Shown here: positions 62,172 to 64,000 of the stretch, in pieces | Numbering within the stretch: position 1 is the stretch's first letter | Layout of the letters: each line of letters starts with the position of its first letter | Assembly (NCBI GenBank): GCA_032358255.1 | Contig: JAULBX010029931.1 | Coordinates: forward strand, 123,739 to 187,738 | Direction of reading: 5' to 3' | Source of the DNA: Heterotrichella gracilis | Lineage: Eukaryota > Sar > Xanthophyceae > Tribonematales > Xanthonemataceae | Length of the DNA: 64,000 bases | Program-made: the position numbers and the translations under genes | The notes under the pieces: model-generated | What the model saw: the letters and a program-made list of their open reading frames with translations, nothing else | Told to the model about the DNA's origin: nothing | Database searches by the model: none

Positions 62172-63412
62172 ACCAGGTACATGCAGGAATGGTAAAAGCA
62201 ATGCCAGAACAGAGCTGAGTGGTGTAAGCTTGTGCAAGGCTGTTTGCTGATCATTATTGCCAGAACGCATGTACCTGGATGCATGTAATCAAATATCTGT
62301 AGCGATATAATTATCTGTAGCGATCTAATCTGCTGGTTGATATGGTCTGCTGATAATATGACTAAGATCTGATGCGTGTGTTGCCACATGCTCTCACCTC
62401 TGGTGTTGATTTGATCCATCTGGTATACCATTGCCGCCATCACAGCACTTTCAGCAAACATAACCACTTAGAAAGGCTGCAACTCCATCTCAAGGAGGTT
62501 TCCCAGTGGAGTGTACCAATTGTACTGATTGTCCATTACCTCCCTTGCCAGTGCATTGCGCAGCTCTCGGCTAGCAGCTGTCTGCAGGCAGGAGGAAAAC
62601 GCATTCAGCGTTCAGCAAGGGTTTTGCTGCAAGTAAGAACACCCTTAACCCTTTCGCGCCGAGGAGTGTATCAAATCTGGGCGCGAGTGTGTCAGACCTC
62701 GGCGCAAAAGAATTAACGTTTTGCGTGACTCTCAGCTAGGGCATATATTAAAATGCACCATTCAAGGCTTCAGTTTTTATTTTAGCAGCAGGGCTTTTGT
62801 ATGGCCTCTGTGCGGCGGAAAGTGATAAATGCAACTGTCATACTCGTGCGTTGGCGCGACTGGACCCTACGCAAGGGCTTGACAACCTAGGGGTCACATG
62901 CTACCCTAGGCTGCATGCCGACTGTGGCTTGGTGAGTGCTTGCCATATCCCCGTCTCCTTTCAATGCAAGGCCCAGGGAAATCAGCATGATGAAGGTGTC
63001 ACCAGCAATAGCAATGCCTTGGCTCAATCCCTGGGACACACCCTGGGATAGGAGCAGTATGCGCTGCTATCTCGGCACCCAAAAAAATGCAGATAGACAC
63101 AACTCTAAGGAAGGGTTTCAAAAACAACCACAAGTGCAATATGCTCTGTTACCTCAGCAAAAAAGTGCGTTGACAAGTACTTGGCGAGCCGTGCTGTAAT
63201 CTTGCGCATATTGACAACATCATCAGCAGCCACGTAAGCGGCGTGTTGTTCCCTCCCCTGTGTGATGAACTTGTACACCCCTGGGAACCTGGCGCGCTGA
63301 GGGGGCGGGAGCTGCGGGAAGGGGGGTGGGTACGGTTTCTGATTCTAAAGTTCACACGTGCAGAGGCTGGCTTTGGGATACCTGGGATACCTGGGTTTGG
63401 AATAACCATCTG

Positions 63413-63486
63413 GACCCTAAACCCTGCTGTGCGGTGCATCAGGAGATGGAGACCCTAAAACCCTAAACCCCTAAACCCTAAACCCA
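63413..63486. repeat. Telomere-like tracts in MYND3 intron 2
   Basis: ACCCTAAACCCTG at 63414 and, 25 bp on, four to five CCCTAAA / CCCCTAAA units at 63452-63486, the longest tract in the window. Confidence 0.85.
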
Positions 63487-64000
63487 TTGTGTGGTTGTCA
63501 CAGGGTAGGAACAACAAGGCAAGGTCTAACTCAAATCCTGCTGAGGGTTTTGCCCACCTCTGGTGGCTTGCTGCGTGGGGCCTCTTGCCGCGCCTCCCAT
63601 GGTTGCGATGGTGCCGGTGGGGGTGGGGAGGGGGTAGAGGCTGCCTGCGCCTGTGCTGTGATGGTGCTTGTGGATGGATGTTGATTCTGTAAAAGGAATT
63701 GACAACAATATGTGGCTTCGATCCAGGGCCCCACAGGCGTACAAGGTTACCCTCCACAGGCACATTTTAGGGTATTGTGTGCAGGAAACAGCTGTGCTAA
63801 CGTTTCACACTATCTGTTAAGAGATCTCTACAAGGGCTATAAAGGCGGAAGATGCATTGGGCAGTGCCAAATAAACAAAATGTTTTTCAAACCCACAGCG
63901 AGGCTGCCATGCACGCATGCCAAACTTATATGCGGGTTGAGGACGGTGTTGAGGACGGTTTGAGGACACCTCTGGTTTGCTCATCAAAGCTCTGTGTTGG

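Larger units (their letters stand above)
56655..63686 (-). pseudogene. MYND zinc-finger gene, copy 3 (5' end beyond window, decayed)
   Basis: Exons: [exon 1 outside the window], 63686-63558 (linker), 63311-63153, 62581-62398, 61927-61661, 61206-61090, 60907-60249, 59768-59604, 59026-58842, 58415-58326, 58076-57955, 57587-about 57370, 57242-56655. The final exon has a complete MYND finger: [39 protein letters not shown]. Lesions: a CAA-to-TAA stop in the exon at 62581 (ELQPF*VVMF); 1 bp lost in the 61206 exon, giving WDEAK*; 2 bp lost in a TG run in the long exon (AALCVA*); about 5 bp lost at the start of the 58415 exon; about 7 bp lost at the end of the 57587 exon (AGVT|TRC). The same helical exons as in copies 1 and 2 are otherwise recognisable. 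Probably a pseudogene. Its first exon should lie about 100 bp past the window end. Confidence 0.72.

Overview
The window is nuclear DNA of a green alga, probably a core chlorophyte such as a trebouxiophyte with moderate GC. The signs are intron-rich plastid-lineage genes with GT-AG introns, TGTAA-type 3' signals after several stops, plant-type (TTTAGGG)n telomere-like tracts in introns, a plant-type carotenoid isomerase and a green-lineage bio-operon-type aminotransferase relic. The species cannot be named from the sequence. A 100-N scaffold gap lies at 35848-35947.

Left part (about 0-24 kb), housekeeping genes: the edge of a leucine-rich-repeat gene (- strand), carotenoid isomerase CRTISO (+), a PPP4R2-like phosphatase-4 regulatory subunit (-), an eight-exon mitochondrial carrier (-), cytosolic ribosomal protein uL4/RPL4 (+), a secreted proline-rich protein of unknown function (-), and an eight-exon BAR-domain protein with a C-terminal NPF motif (-). 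I followed the reading phase across every junction of the CRTISO, carrier, RPL4 and BAR models. All close without internal stops.

Right part (about 24.8-64 kb), an accessory, repeatedly duplicated, all-minus-strand cluster. It holds two intact paralogues of an eight-exon type I membrane protein whose extracellular part resembles the F-type lectin (fucolectin) fold. A stray duplicate of exons 4-5 lies downstream of the first paralogue. Interleaved with these are three tandem copies of a roughly 8-kb, 13-exon gene with a SAP/ARMET-like N-terminus and a C-terminal MYND zinc finger. Order: lectin A, biotin-gene relic, MYND1, MYND2, lectin C, MYND3 (its 5' end runs off the window). All three MYND copies carry frameshifts, stops or splice-site losses, whereas the lectin-like genes between them are clean. 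This suggests selective decay rather than poor sequence.

Other structure: a 398-bp non-autonomous transposon with a perfect 9-bp target duplication (Mutator-type size) inside MYND2; telomere-like tracts in introns, some next to duplicated exon edges; and an assembly gap inside a tandem duplicate that lies where MYND1 lacks one exon. The most interesting candidate system is the lectin-like receptor pair embedded in the decaying MYND array.
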